Shown here piece after piece: positions 16,094-24,638 of a DNA stretch of 37,111 nucleotides. The stretch spans positions 1-37,111 of the forward strand of contig JAIKYN010000217.1 of assembly GCA_024683155.1 (NCBI GenBank), given 5' to 3'. Both the position numbers and the translations under genes were made by a program. The stretch comes from Lachnospiraceae bacterium (GTDB taxonomy: Bacteria > Bacillota > Clostridia > Lachnospirales > Lachnospiraceae). How positions within the stretch are numbered: the first letter of the stretch is position 1; each line of letters starts with the position of its first letter. The notes beneath the pieces are model-generated. The model was not told the DNA's origin. It searched no databases and worked only from the letters and a program-made list of their open reading frames with translations.

Positions 16094-17208
16094 GAGCAAT
16101 CGGAATCATCCTGGCAGGCGGAAATAATCATAGAATGCGAGAACTCTCTCAGAAACGTGCCATCGGCGCCATGCCTATAGCAGGGAGCTACCGTAGCATC
16201 GATTTCGCCTTAAGTAATATGAGTAATTCTCATGTGCAGAAAGTAGCGGTATTTACACAGTACAATGCCGGAAGTCTGAACAAACATCTTACTTCTTCCA
16301 AGTGGTGGGATTTCGGACGTAAACAGGGCGGGCTGTTCGTTTTTACCCCTACCGTTACGGCAGAGAACAGTTTCTGGTATCGCGGGACAGCGGATGCCCT
16401 TTACCAGAATCTTCCTTTCCTGAAGGAAAGCCATGAACCTTATGTGATCATCACCTCGGCGGATTGTGTTTATAAGATGGATTACGCCAAGGTGCTGGAA
16501 TATCATATTGAAAAGAAAGCGGATATCACTATTGTCTGCAAGGATCTGCCTGATGCTGAGCCGGCAGAACGCTACGGAACCATTGAAATGGATGCTGACA
16601 ACCGTGTGATCAATTTCGAAGAGAAACCACTGGTCGCACACAGCAACACCATTTCCTGCGGTATCTATGTGGTACGTAGAAGACAGCTCATCGAGATGAT
16701 CGAGCGCAGCGCGGAGGAAGACCGGTACGATTTTGTACGGGATATTCTGGTGCGTTATAAAGACATCAAGAAGATCTATGGTTACAAGATGACGGATTAC
16801 TGGCGCAATATCGCGTCGGTGGAGGATTATTTCCAGACCAATATGGACTTCCTCAATACCGCTACCCGTAACTATTTCTTCAAGGAGTATCCGGATATTT
16901 ACAGTAAGGTGGATGATCTTCCGCCTGCAAAATTCAATCCGGGAGCCAAGGTACATAACAGTCTGATCTCCAGTGGTTGTATTGTAAACGGAGTGATCGA
17001 GGACTCAGTTATCTTCAAGCAGTCCTACATCGGCAATAATTGTTATATTCGTAATTCCATCATATTGAATGATGTATATATTGGGGACAATACGCACATT
17101 GAGAACTGTATTGTAGAAAGCAGAGGAACCATTCGGGCCAACTCCTATTACAAGGGGGAGGACGAGATCAAGATCGTAATTGAACGCAATGATCGGTATG
17201 TGATCTGA
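16090..17208 (+). CDS. glgD: Glucose-1-phosphate adenylyltransferase, GlgD-type partner subunit
   Basis: A 372-aa GlgC paralogue. It has the same order of motifs but in altered form: [18 protein letters not shown] instead of the GGQGSRL loop, [22 protein letters not shown] instead of [10 protein letters not shown], and [18 protein letters not shown]. This pattern is typical of GlgD, which in Bacillus is weakly active or regulatory and stimulates GlgC in a mixed tetramer. The beta-helix tail is shorter than in GlgC. Translation is coupled to glgC through a 4-base overlap. No glgA, glgB or glgP lies in the window. Confidence 0.95.
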   Translation: MRAIGIILAGGNNHRMRELSQKRAIGAMPIAGSYRSIDFALSNMSNSHVQKVAVFTQYNAGSLNKHLTSSKWWDFGRKQGGLFVFTPTVTAENSFWYRGTADALYQNLPFLKESHEPYVIITSADCVYKMDYAKVLEYHIEKKADITIVCKDLPDAEPAERYGTIEMDADNRVINFEEKPLVAHSNTISCGIYVVRRRQLIEMIERSAEEDRYDFVRDILVRYKDIKKIYGYKMTDYWRNIASVEDYFQTNMDFLNTATRNYFFKEYPDIYSKVDDLPPAKFNPGAKVHNSLISSGCIVNGVIEDSVIFKQSYIGNNCYIRNSIILNDVYIGDNTHIENCIVESRGTIRANSYYKGEDEIKIVIERNDRYVI

Positions 17209-17241
17209 TTCACGGCATAAGCCGGGTATAGGGGGAGCTTC

Positions 17242-17499
17242 ATGGAAATTACAGACGTACGTGTTCGGAAGATGGAAAAAGAAGGTAAGATGAAAGCCGT
17301 TGCATCCGTTACCTTTGACGATGAACTGGTGATCCACGATATCAAGGTGATCGAAGGAGAAAAGGGACTCTTCATTGCCATGCCCAGTAAGAAAGTAGTC
17401 AGCGGGGAATATCGGGATATCGCACATCCCATCAATGCCAGTATGCGTGAACGCCTGCAGGGCAAAATTCTGGACAGTTATATGAATTTAGGAGAATGA
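17242..17499 (+). CDS. spoVG: SpoVG family RNA-binding regulator
   Basis: An 85-aa protein beginning [20 protein letters not shown], with the conserved [16 protein letters not shown] and [15 protein letters not shown] blocks of SpoVG. SpoVG proteins are small nucleic-acid-binding regulators that affect septation, sporulation and metabolism in Firmicutes. The ribosome binding site GGGGGAG precedes the ATG. It sits 33 bp after glgD and before a strong terminator, so it probably ends the glg transcript. Confidence 0.95.
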   Translation: MEITDVRVRKMEKEGKMKAVASVTFDDELVIHDIKVIEGEKGLFIAMPSKKVVSGEYRDIAHPINASMRERLQGKILDSYMNLGE

Positions 17500-17511
17500 T
17501 CGTAACGATGC

Positions 17512-17548
17512 GGGGATATATGACAGAGATGTCATATATCCCCTTTTT
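17512..17548 (+). terminator. Intrinsic terminator after spoVG
   Basis: A perfect 13-bp stem (17512-17524 with 17531-17543) with a 6-base loop and a T run from 17544. It separates glgC-glgD-spoVG from pth-mfd. Confidence 0.93.
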
Positions 17549-17624
17549 CGTGCAAATCTTTGGGAAATGAGGTATTCTTGTTGTAAAGACGAAGAAAACC
17601 AAGAAAGAAGAATACGAAATCACC

Positions 17625-18242
17625 ATGATCATTATCGCAGGCCTGGGAAATCCGGGAAGAGAGTACGAAAATACAAGGCACAATGTTGGCTTCGAAGTAG
17701 TGGATGCATTGGCAAGGAAGATCGGAGCTACGGCTTTTGGCAAAGAGGGAAAAGCACTGGTAGCCAAAGGGATCATCGCAGGAGAGAAGGTCCTGCTGGT
17801 AAAGCCGCAAACCTATATGAATCTTAGCGGAGAGGCCATTCGACCCCTTCTTGATTTCTATAAACTGGATCCGGAGGAAAGTCTGATCGTCATTTCCGAT
17901 GACATCGATCTTCCGGTGGGACATATACGGATCCGTCAGGGCGGAAGTGCCGGCGGACATAACGGACTGAAAAATATCATTCTCCATACCGGCACGGAGA
18001 AGTTCCCCCGGCTGCGTCTGGGGGTGGGACAAAAACCGGATGGTTATGATCTGGCCGATTATGTGCTGGGTCATTTTTCCGGAGAAGAGAAAACACTCAT
18101 GGAAGAAAAATTCGGGGAGGCAGCAGATGCCGTGGCACTGATGATCGAAGAAGATGTTTCCCTGGCCATGAACCGTTACAATACCAAGAAAGAGAAGAAA
18201 CCGAAGAAAACGGATGAGAATACTGACAGCACCGCTCCGTGA
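17625..18242 (+). CDS. pth: Peptidyl-tRNA hydrolase
   Basis: A 205-aa enzyme that frees tRNAs from peptidyl-tRNA dropped from ribosomes. Catalytic and binding residues are all visible: N10 in GLGNPG, H19 in NTRHNVGF, N66 in QTYMNLSG, Asp in the SDDIDLP segment (91-97), and N113 in GGHNGLKN. A Lys-rich tail (about 185-205) extends slightly past the usual 185-195 aa. The start has only a weak purine-rich site upstream. Its last 29 bases overlap the start of mfd. Confidence 0.96.
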   Translation: MIIIAGLGNPGREYENTRHNVGFEVVDALARKIGATAFGKEGKALVAKGIIAGEKVLLVKPQTYMNLSGEAIRPLLDFYKLDPEESLIVISDDIDLPVGHIRIRQGGSAGGHNGLKNIILHTGTEKFPRLRLGVGQKPDGYDLADYVLGHFSGEEKTLMEEKFGEAADAVALMIEEDVSLAMNRYNTKKEKKPKKTDENTDSTAP

Positions 18243-21200
18243 ACTGGGAGAATTTGAAGAAATTGAAAAGAGTATCCGACAGGAAGGGATCGTAGCCTTA
18301 ACCGGCTGCATCGACTCCCAGAAGTTTCACGTAGCCAGTACTCTGGCGGAATCCATGCGTTACAAGCTGATCATTACCTACAGTGAACAGCGTACACGGG
18401 AGATCTTTGAAGACTACAAACTTTATGACAGGAATGTCACAATGTTTCCTGCCAAAGACCTTATCTTCTTTGAGGCGGATATCCATAGTAACGAACTGAC
18501 CATTCAGCGTATGAAGGTGCTCCGTCGTCTGCTGGAAGGAAGACCCTGTACCATTGTAACTACTTTTGATACCTTGATGATGCCCATTATTCCTGTGGGA
18601 ACCATCGCAGATCATGTGCTCTCCATTGATAAGAAGACTTCCATCGATGAGACGGAGTTTGCCCGTACCCTGATCGCCATGGGCTATGAGAAGAATTATC
18701 AGGTGGAGGCGCCCGGACAGTTTTCCATCCGCGGAGGCATTATTGATGTTTTTGACCTGACGGAGGAAAACCCCTACCGGATCGAGCTTTGGGGAGATGA
18801 TATTGATTCTATCCGCAGTTTTGACCTTTTGAGCCAACGATCCATTGAATCGCTGGAATCTATTTCCATCTATCCGGCTTCCGAGATGATCCTTTCGGAG
18901 GAGCAGATGCGGGAAGGATTCGGAAGGATCCGTGAAGAAGCGGAGAAATATGAGGCTGCCCTTCGAGGGGAGTTTAAAACCGAAGAGGCCCATCGCATCA
19001 AGACTACCATAAAGGAACTGGAAGAACAGGTAGTGGAACTGCGGGCTTCGGTGAATCTGGACAGTTATCTGGGATATTTTTATCCGGATACGGACCTGTT
19101 CCTGTCTTTGTTTGATCAGAAAAAAACGGCCATTTTTATTGAAGAACCCGCCCGGGTGGAAGAACATGCAGGTGCCATCGAAGCGGAGTTTCGTGACAGT
19201 ATGAGCCATCGGCTGGAGAAGGGTTATATCCTTCCCGGCCAGACCCGTCTTCTTATGGAGAAGGAAAAGGTGGCAGCAGGGCTGCAGAAGTATCACACTG
19301 TTACGTTGTCGGCGCTGGATACAAGAAGCAGTTTTCTGAAACCCAAGGCGAAATATGACATTCCCTCGGTGGGAGTGGCCTCCTATAATCAGTCCTTTGA
19401 ACTGCTGGTGAAGGACTTGAAGCGTTACCGCAAGGAAGGATACCGCGTGCTGGTGCTTTCGGGATCGAGAACGAGAGCCAAACGTTTGGCCGGAGATTTA
19501 CTGGACCAGGAGCTGACAGCCTTCTATACGGAGGATCCGGACCGGGAACTGCAGCCGGGAGAGGTGGCTTTATTTTATGGCCGCGTTCTGAAGGGATTTG
19601 CCTATCCCATGCTGAAGTTCGTAGTGATCACGGAAAGCGATATCTTTGGCGCGGAAAAGAAAAAGAAGCGGAAAAAGAGGCAGTACGAAGGCCAGAAGAT
19701 CAATGATTTCAATGATCTTAAAGTGGGCGACTATGTGGTGCACGAGAACCACGGCCTTGGTATTTACAAAGGAATTGAAAAAGTAGAGTCCGACCATGTG
19801 GTGAAGGACTATGTGAAGATCGAATACGGCGACGGAGGCAATCTCTATATTCCTGCAACGGGACTGGATGTGATCCAGAAATATGCTTCCGCAGATGCGA
19901 AAAAGCCTAAGCTGAACAAGCTGGGAACTCAGGAATGGACCCGGACCAAGACCAAGGTGCGGGAAGCCGTGGGGGTGGTGGCACAGGACCTGGTGGAACT
20001 GTATGCCCTTCGAAATCAGGAACAGGGCTTTCGTTTCAGCCCGGATACCGTATGGCAGCGGGAGTTTGAGGAGTCGTTTCCCTTCGAGGAAACGGAAGAT
20101 CAGCTGAGTGCCATTGCAGATACCAAGAAGGATATGGAAAGCACCCGGATCATGGATCGTCTTATTTGTGGCGATGTAGGCTACGGCAAAACCGAAATTG
20201 CCATCCGTGCTGCATTTAAGGCTATTCAGGACGGCAAACAGGTGGCGTTCCTGGTACCGACCACCATTTTGGCACAGCAGCATTACAATACCTTTAATCA
20301 GCGTATGAAGGACTTCCCGGTGCGGGTGGAAATGTTATCCAGATTCCGCACAAGTGCAGAGCAGAAGCAAACCCTGGAAAGACTCAGTCAGGGCCGGGTG
20401 GATATCGTGATCGGAACCCACAGACTGCTTTCCAAGGATGTATCCTTTAAAAACCTGGGACTGCTGGTGATCGATGAGGAACAGCGTTTTGGTGTGACCC
20501 ATAAAGAAAAGATAAAGAAAATGCGGGAAAATGTGGATGTGCTTACCCTGACGGCAACGCCTATTCCCAGAACGCTGCATATGTCTCTGATCGGTATCCG
20601 TGATATGAGTGTTCTGGAGGAAGCACCCAATGAGCGAGTGCCCATTCAGACCTTTGTTTGCGAATACAACGAAGAGATGGTGCGGGAAGCCATTACCCGG
20701 GAGCTGTCCCGTGGCGGTCAGATCTATTACGTTTATAATAAAGTAAATACCATTGCCGATATGGCTGCGCAGATCCAGAAGATGGTGCCGGAAGCCAATG
20801 TAGCGTTTGCGCACGGCCAGATGAAGGAAAGTGAGCTGGAACGCATCATGGTGGACTTTATCAGCGGGGACATTGATGTTCTGGTGACCACTACCATTAT
20901 TGAGACCGGACTGGATATTTCCAACGTTAATACCATGATCATTCATGATTCCGATGCCATGGGCCTGTCTCAGCTGTATCAGCTGAGGGGGCGTGTGGGA
21001 CGAAGCAACCGGACGGCCTACGCCTTTCTGATGTACCGGAAGAACAAGATGTTAAAGGAAGTGGCGGAGAAACGTCTTACGGCGATCCGGGAATTTACGG
21101 AACTGGGAAGCGGCTTTAAGATCGCCATGCGTGATCTGGAAATCCGCGGAGCCGGTAATCTGCTGGGTAAGGAACAGCACGGGCACATGGCAGCGGTAGG

Positions 21201-21738
21201 ATACGATCTGTATTGTAAGATGCTGGATGAAGCGGTAAAGACCCTGAAAGGCATTGATATCAGCGAGGATTTTACAACCTCGGTGGATCTGGATGTGGAC
21301 GCATTCATCCCGCCTTCTTATATCGCCAATGAAATCCAGAAGCTGGATATTTATAAACGGATCGCAGACATTGAAAGCGACAGCGAGAGCGAAGATGTAA
21401 GGGAAGAACTGTTAGACCGGTTCGGAGAGATTCCTCCATCCGTAGAAAACCTGATGCGGATCTCCCGCATGCGTGGCAGAGCCCATAAGCTGTTTATCAC
21501 AGAGCTGCGGGCCAAGAACGAGGAGATTTCCGTTTTGCTGAAGCCCGATGCGGGCCTTAAGGTGGAAGGAATCCCGGAATTACTACAAAAAGAAGGCAAA
21601 AACCTTACCTTCCAGAGCAAAGGCAACCCGGCGTTTTACAGTCGTTATGAAAAAGCGGAGCTGAGAGAAAAAACAGAAGAGAACATCATGAAGGCAGTAG
21701 ATCATCTGCTGCAGAGCATGGAGGAGGCACTACTGTGA
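18214..21738 (+). CDS. mfd: Transcription-repair coupling factor
   Basis: A 1174-aa DNA translocase that removes stalled RNA polymerase and recruits UvrA. The N-terminal UvrB-like region (about residues 1-330) precedes an RNAP-interaction/CarD-like domain (about 490-560; GDYVVHENHGLGIYKGI). The RecG-like motor has Walker A GDVGYGKT (653-660), DEEQ (754-757), TATPIPRTLH, TTTIIETGLDI and QLYQLRGRVGRS. The C-terminal TRCF domain follows. Full length for the family. The start MRILTAPLRELGEF resembles other clostridial Mfd proteins and lies inside the 3' end of pth, giving a 29-bp overlap. The stop overlaps the next gene by 4 bases. Confidence 0.98.
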   Translation: MRILTAPLRELGEFEEIEKSIRQEGIVALTGCIDSQKFHVASTLAESMRYKLIITYSEQRTREIFEDYKLYDRNVTMFPAKDLIFFEADIHSNELTIQRMKVLRRLLEGRPCTIVTTFDTLMMPIIPVGTIADHVLSIDKKTSIDETEFARTLIAMGYEKNYQVEAPGQFSIRGGIIDVFDLTEENPYRIELWGDDIDSIRSFDLLSQRSIESLESISIYPASEMILSEEQMREGFGRIREEAEKYEAALRGEFKTEEAHRIKTTIKELEEQVVELRASVNLDSYLGYFYPDTDLFLSLFDQKKTAIFIEEPARVEEHAGAIEAEFRDSMSHRLEKGYILPGQTRLLMEKEKVAAGLQKYHTVTLSALDTRSSFLKPKAKYDIPSVGVASYNQSFELLVKDLKRYRKEGYRVLVLSGSRTRAKRLAGDLLDQELTAFYTEDPDRELQPGEVALFYGRVLKGFAYPMLKFVVITESDIFGAEKKKKRKKRQYEGQKINDFNDLKVGDYVVHENHGLGIYKGIEKVESDHVVKDYVKIEYGDGGNLYIPATGLDVIQKYASADAKKPKLNKLGTQEWTRTKTKVREAVGVVAQDLVELYALRNQEQGFRFSPDTVWQREFEESFPFEETEDQLSAIADTKKDMESTRIMDRLICGDVGYGKTEIAIRAAFKAIQDGKQVAFLVPTTILAQQHYNTFNQRMKDFPVRVEMLSRFRTSAEQKQTLERLSQGRVDIVIGTHRLLSKDVSFKNLGLLVIDEEQRFGVTHKEKIKKMRENVDVLTLTATPIPRTLHMSLIGIRDMSVLEEAPNERVPIQTFVCEYNEEMVREAITRELSRGGQIYYVYNKVNTIADMAAQIQKMVPEANVAFAHGQMKESELERIMVDFISGDIDVLVTTTIIETGLDISNVNTMIIHDSDAMGLSQLYQLRGRVGRSNRTAYAFLMYRKNKMLKEVAEKRLTAIREFTELGSGFKIAMRDLEIRGAGNLLGKEQHGHMAAVGYDLYCKMLDEAVKTLKGIDISEDFTTSVDLDVDAFIPPSYIANEIQKLDIYKRIADIESDSESEDVREELLDRFGEIPPSVENLMRISRMRGRAHKLFITELRAKNEEISVLLKPDAGLKVEGIPELLQKEGKNLTFQSKGNPAFYSRYEKAELREKTEENIMKAVDHLLQSMEEALL

Positions 21739-23042
21739 CACAGGAGCAAAATACCAGAAAAAAAAGACCCGGAAGTATGACAATCCCTTTGATGAGCATG
21801 AGCATGCTGCCATTGGTCCTTATGAGTCTGGTCATTGCGGTGGTTTCTTCCTACCTGGTACGTATGGCGGTGGAGAAACAGGTAAAGAACGATCTGAAGA
21901 ATGTGGCATCTGCAGTGGAAGTGACATTGGATACCTTTTATCCCGGAGATTATGAGATGGTGACCACAGAGGGTGGCCTGGTGTTCTGCAAGGGAGAGCA
22001 GATCCTCAGCAGTCACTATGATCTGCTGGACCGATTCCGGGAAGAGACCGGGATCGAGGTAACCTTGTTTTATCAGGATGCCAGAGTACTGACGACGATC
22101 ACGGATCCGGACGGAAATCGAATGGATGGCACCGGCCTTCATACGGTGATCAAAGAACAGGCGCTGGATCGCCAGAAAGAGGTCTTTTATTCCGGCGTAG
22201 CCATCGGAGAGATGCGATTTTTTGCATATTACAGACCCTTATATAATTCCGATAACGAGTTGTTTGGCCTGATCGGCGTGGCAACCCCCACGGCTACGGT
22301 ACAGGGAGCGGTGAGCTCCGTGATCTGGCCCATTGTTATCATTGCCATTGTAGGTGCGGCCCTGGCAGCACTGATCAGCGTACTGTACAGCAAGAATCTG
22401 TTAAATGCCCTCAAGAAGATGGAACAGTTCCTTTCTCAGGTTTCCAGGGGACGACTTACGGCTACTTTGGATGAAAGCGTCTCCAAACGTAAGGACGAGA
22501 TCGGTAAAATGGGAATATCCGCAATGGAAATGGAAAAGTCTCTGCGGGATCTGATCGAAAAGGATGCGCTTACCGGCTTATATAACCGAAGGTACGGCAA
22601 TTCCAAGCTGTCGGATATGTGGAGGAAGGCATCCAGGACCGGGCAGCAGTTTGCCATTGCCATCGGTGATATCGACTTCTTTAAGAAGGTAAATGATACT
22701 TATGGTCACGAATACGGAGATCTGGTACTGAAAAAAGTATCGGAAGTTCTTCGCCGGAACATGGGCGGTAAAGGCGTTCCCATCCGTTGGGGCGGCGAGG
22801 AATTCCTGTTTATCTTTGACGGGATCGGCAAGGCCGGAGGTACGGAAGTGCTGGAAGATATACTGGACCAGATCCGGGCTCTGGATATCTATACGGAGAC
22901 CGGTGAGGTGATCAAGGTTAGCATGACCTTCGGAATCGTGGAAGGAGACAGTACCAGATCCGTAGATGAAGTGGTATCCGAAGCAGACACCCGGCTTTAT
23001 GAAGGAAAACGAGGCGGCAGAAACCGCATCATAGAAGATTAG
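21735..23042 (+). CDS. Membrane-anchored diguanylate cyclase (sensor-GGDEF)
   Basis: A 435-aa protein with a GTG start (GTGA overlap with the mfd stop; GGAGG site 8 bases upstream). A TM helix (about residues 16-43) is followed by an extracytoplasmic Cache-like sensor region (about 45-190), a second TM helix (about 195-217), a HAMP-like linker, and a GGDEF domain (about 275-435). The active-site motif is GGEEF at 353-357, with DIDFFKKVNDTYGHEYGD and the DALTGLYNRR start expected for an active cyclase making c-di-GMP from two GTP. The position of the inhibitory I-site (RxxD, nine residues before the motif) is not RxxD, so product feedback through that site is unlikely. The signal sensed is unknown. 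Confidence 0.93.
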   Translation: MTQEQNTRKKRPGSMTIPLMSMSMLPLVLMSLVIAVVSSYLVRMAVEKQVKNDLKNVASAVEVTLDTFYPGDYEMVTTEGGLVFCKGEQILSSHYDLLDRFREETGIEVTLFYQDARVLTTITDPDGNRMDGTGLHTVIKEQALDRQKEVFYSGVAIGEMRFFAYYRPLYNSDNELFGLIGVATPTATVQGAVSSVIWPIVIIAIVGAALAALISVLYSKNLLNALKKMEQFLSQVSRGRLTATLDESVSKRKDEIGKMGISAMEMEKSLRDLIEKDALTGLYNRRYGNSKLSDMWRKASRTGQQFAIAIGDIDFFKKVNDTYGHEYGDLVLKKVSEVLRRNMGGKGVPIRWGGEEFLFIFDGIGKAGGTEVLEDILDQIRALDIYTETGEVIKVSMTFGIVEGDSTRSVDEVVSEADTRLYEGKRGGRNRIIED

Positions 23043-23053
23043 AGTCCCTTTTA

Positions 23054-23081
23054 TTGGACACAAGACCTGCTAAATTATAAC
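23054..23081 (+). promoter_or_regulatory. Possible promoter of the 35-codon microgene
   Basis: TTGGAC (23054-23059), a 16-bp spacer and TATAAC (23076-23081), about 40 bp before the ATG. It would let the small gene be expressed apart from mfd-GGDEF. Confidence 0.45.
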
Positions 23082-23121
23082 CAGGAAATGAAAACCCGGT
23101 TTTGTTTAGGAGGTCTTTTTT

Positions 23122-23229
23122 ATGAAAGGATATAGTGTAGAAAACGGATATATGGGCTATGTAGAAGGAAGTTACCGTCTGTTCTGTGACGAGGGTGAAT
23201 ACATCGAATATATGGAAGAAGAGGCATAA
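23122..23229 (+). CDS. 35-aa acidic aromatic microprotein of unknown function
   Basis: A small open frame with an excellent ribosome binding site (AGGAGG, 8-9 bases before ATG). The product is Tyr- and Glu-rich: it starts MKGYSVENGYMGYVEGSY, has a single Cys in the middle and ends with an acidic EEEA tail. There is no signal peptide or membrane segment. Similar short Tyr-rich proteins starting MKGYSVENGYMGY are, to my recollection, found in other Lachnospiraceae, but I cannot verify this here. No function is known. A promoter-like pair precedes it and the BMP-lipoprotein promoter follows. Confidence 0.65.
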   Translation: MKGYSVENGYMGYVEGSYRLFCDEGEYIEYMEEEA

Positions 23230-23260
23230 AACCGCATGAGACGGGGCTGTTGAATCATGC

Positions 23261-23289
23261 TTGTCAATCCGTCGGATTCAAGGTATACT
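23261..23289 (+). promoter_or_regulatory. Promoter of the nucleoside-binding lipoprotein gene
   Basis: TTGTCA (23261-23266), exactly 17 bp, then TATACT (23284-23289). This is one of the best SigA-type promoters in the window and leaves a leader of about 70 bases before the ATG. Confidence 0.75.
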
Positions 23290-23365
23290 AGCTGATGATA
23301 AATGTAGACAGATTTGCGGAGATGACGGTACATCTTCCGACAAGTCACATTTTATGGAGGCAAAT

Positions 23366-24460
23366 ATGAAAAAGAGAGTATTATCACTGGTTCTCGCTGC
23401 TGCTATGGTTCTTTCCTTAGTTGGTTGCGGTTCCGCCACTGAATCTGCTGACAACGCAGAGAGCGCATCTACTACCGACATCGCATTCGTTACAGATGTA
23501 GGTAACATCGATGATCAGTCTTTCAATCAGTACACATGGGCAGGTGTTCAGGAGTTCGCTTCTGCAAACGGTCTGGTAGCTAACTACTACAAGCCCTCTG
23601 AGGATTCTGATGCAGGTCGTGTAGAGCAGATGGGTAACGCTGTTAACGATGGCGCTAAGGTTATCGTAATGGCTGGTTATCTGTTCGCAGGTGCTCTGGC
23701 TGAAGCGCAGGAGAAATATCCTGATGTAGCGTTCCTTGCAATTGATGTCAGCATCGGAGACCTTGCAAATCCCGCTGCCAACACCGCTCTGATCACTTTC
23801 AAAGAGGAGCAGGCCGGTTATCTTGCAGGTTATGCAGCAGTTACCGATGGTTACAAGGAGCTTGGTTTCCTTGGTGGTATGGCTGTTCCTGCAGTTGTTC
23901 GTTACGGTTATGGTTTTGTTCAGGGTGCTGAGCAGGCTGCAAAGGATACCGGAGCTGCTGATGTTAACATCAAGTACTGGTATTCCGGAAGCTTCGTAGC
24001 AAACGATGATATCAAGGCTAAGATGGATAGCTGGTATTCCGAAGGAACCGAGATCGTATTCGCATGCGGCGGTTCTATCTGCAACTCTTGTCTTGCAGCT
24101 GCACAGGCTAACAACGGCAAGATGATCGGTGTAGACGTTGACCAGTCTTATCTGGATACCAACGTAGTTGTTACATCCGCTATGAAGGCACTTGCTAACT
24201 CTGTAAAGGTTACTCTTGCAGATGCTAAGGCAAATGACTGGAAGTTCTCTGCAACTTATGCAGGTAAGGAGACCACTCTTGGCGCAGCTGAGGATTGTGT
24301 AGGTCTTCCTATGTCCACAAGCACATTTACTACTTTCAGCCAGGAGAAGTATGATGAGCTGTTCAAGGGTCTGGCTGACGGATCTCTGGCTGTAGATAAC
24401 AGCTTTGATACCGCTGTTACTCCTGCTGTATCTACCATTTCTGTAGATTATCAGGAATAA
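23366..24460 (+). CDS. BMP-family nucleoside-binding lipoprotein (ABC importer)
   Basis: A 364-aa lipoprotein. The ATG at 23366 is chosen because GGAGG lies just upstream and a clean signal peptide with lipobox LVGC (Cys21) follows; the frame is open further upstream without support. The mature part matches the BMP/Med/TmpC family: IAFVTDVGNIDDQSFNQYTWAGVQEF, then EEQAGYLAGYAA, LGFLGGMAVPAVVRYGYGFVQGA and GVDVDQSYLD. These proteins bind purine or pyrimidine nucleosides. The ATPase and permeases follow after a terminator. Codon choice is biased to GCT, GGT and AAG compared with neighbours, as expected for a highly expressed gene. Confidence 0.93.
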   Translation: MKKRVLSLVLAAAMVLSLVGCGSATESADNAESASTTDIAFVTDVGNIDDQSFNQYTWAGVQEFASANGLVANYYKPSEDSDAGRVEQMGNAVNDGAKVIVMAGYLFAGALAEAQEKYPDVAFLAIDVSIGDLANPAANTALITFKEEQAGYLAGYAAVTDGYKELGFLGGMAVPAVVRYGYGFVQGAEQAAKDTGAADVNIKYWYSGSFVANDDIKAKMDSWYSEGTEIVFACGGSICNSCLAAAQANNGKMIGVDVDQSYLDTNVVVTSAMKALANSVKVTLADAKANDWKFSATYAGKETTLGAAEDCVGLPMSTSTFTTFSQEKYDELFKGLADGSLAVDNSFDTAVTPAVSTISVDYQE

Positions 24461-24484
24461 TTATCAAACAGAGTTCATAATGGG

Positions 24485-24514
24485 GTGCCCGGGTTATGCC
24501 CGGGCACTTTTTTT
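24485..24514 (+). terminator. Intrinsic terminator between the lipoprotein and the transporter genes
   Basis: A 9-bp GC-rich stem (24485-24493 with 24499-24507), a 5-base loop and seven T. It would let the binding protein be made in excess, with part of transcription ending before the ATPase gene. Confidence 0.92.
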
Positions 24515-24557
24515 GTGCAGAGAGGTAGCCGCTGTACTGTATTTTTGCCATACGAAA

Positions 24558-24566
24558 TGGTATACT
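24558..24566 (+). promoter_or_regulatory. Extended -10 promoter ahead of the nucleoside ABC ATPase
   Basis: TGG-TATACT (24558-24566) is an extended -10 element with no good -35. It lies about 75 bp upstream of the ATPase start and downstream of the terminator, so it could give a second, weaker transcript. Confidence 0.45.
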
Positions 24567-24638
24567 AGAATGAGCCGGAACATGGGTAAATATGCCTGAA
24601 GATGGGACCGGTAGAATAAGGAAGGGGTGTGAGTACGG

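Noticed and set aside
18298-19296. Long antisense open frame (332 codons) opposite mfd
   Set aside because: No ribosome binding site or recognisable protein; it mirrors codon bias of mfd on the other strand.
23085-23105. Short hairpin AAAAC-CCG-GTTTT as a terminator after the diguanylate cyclase
   Set aside because: Five A/T-rich base pairs with a 3-base loop and a broken T-run make it too weak.
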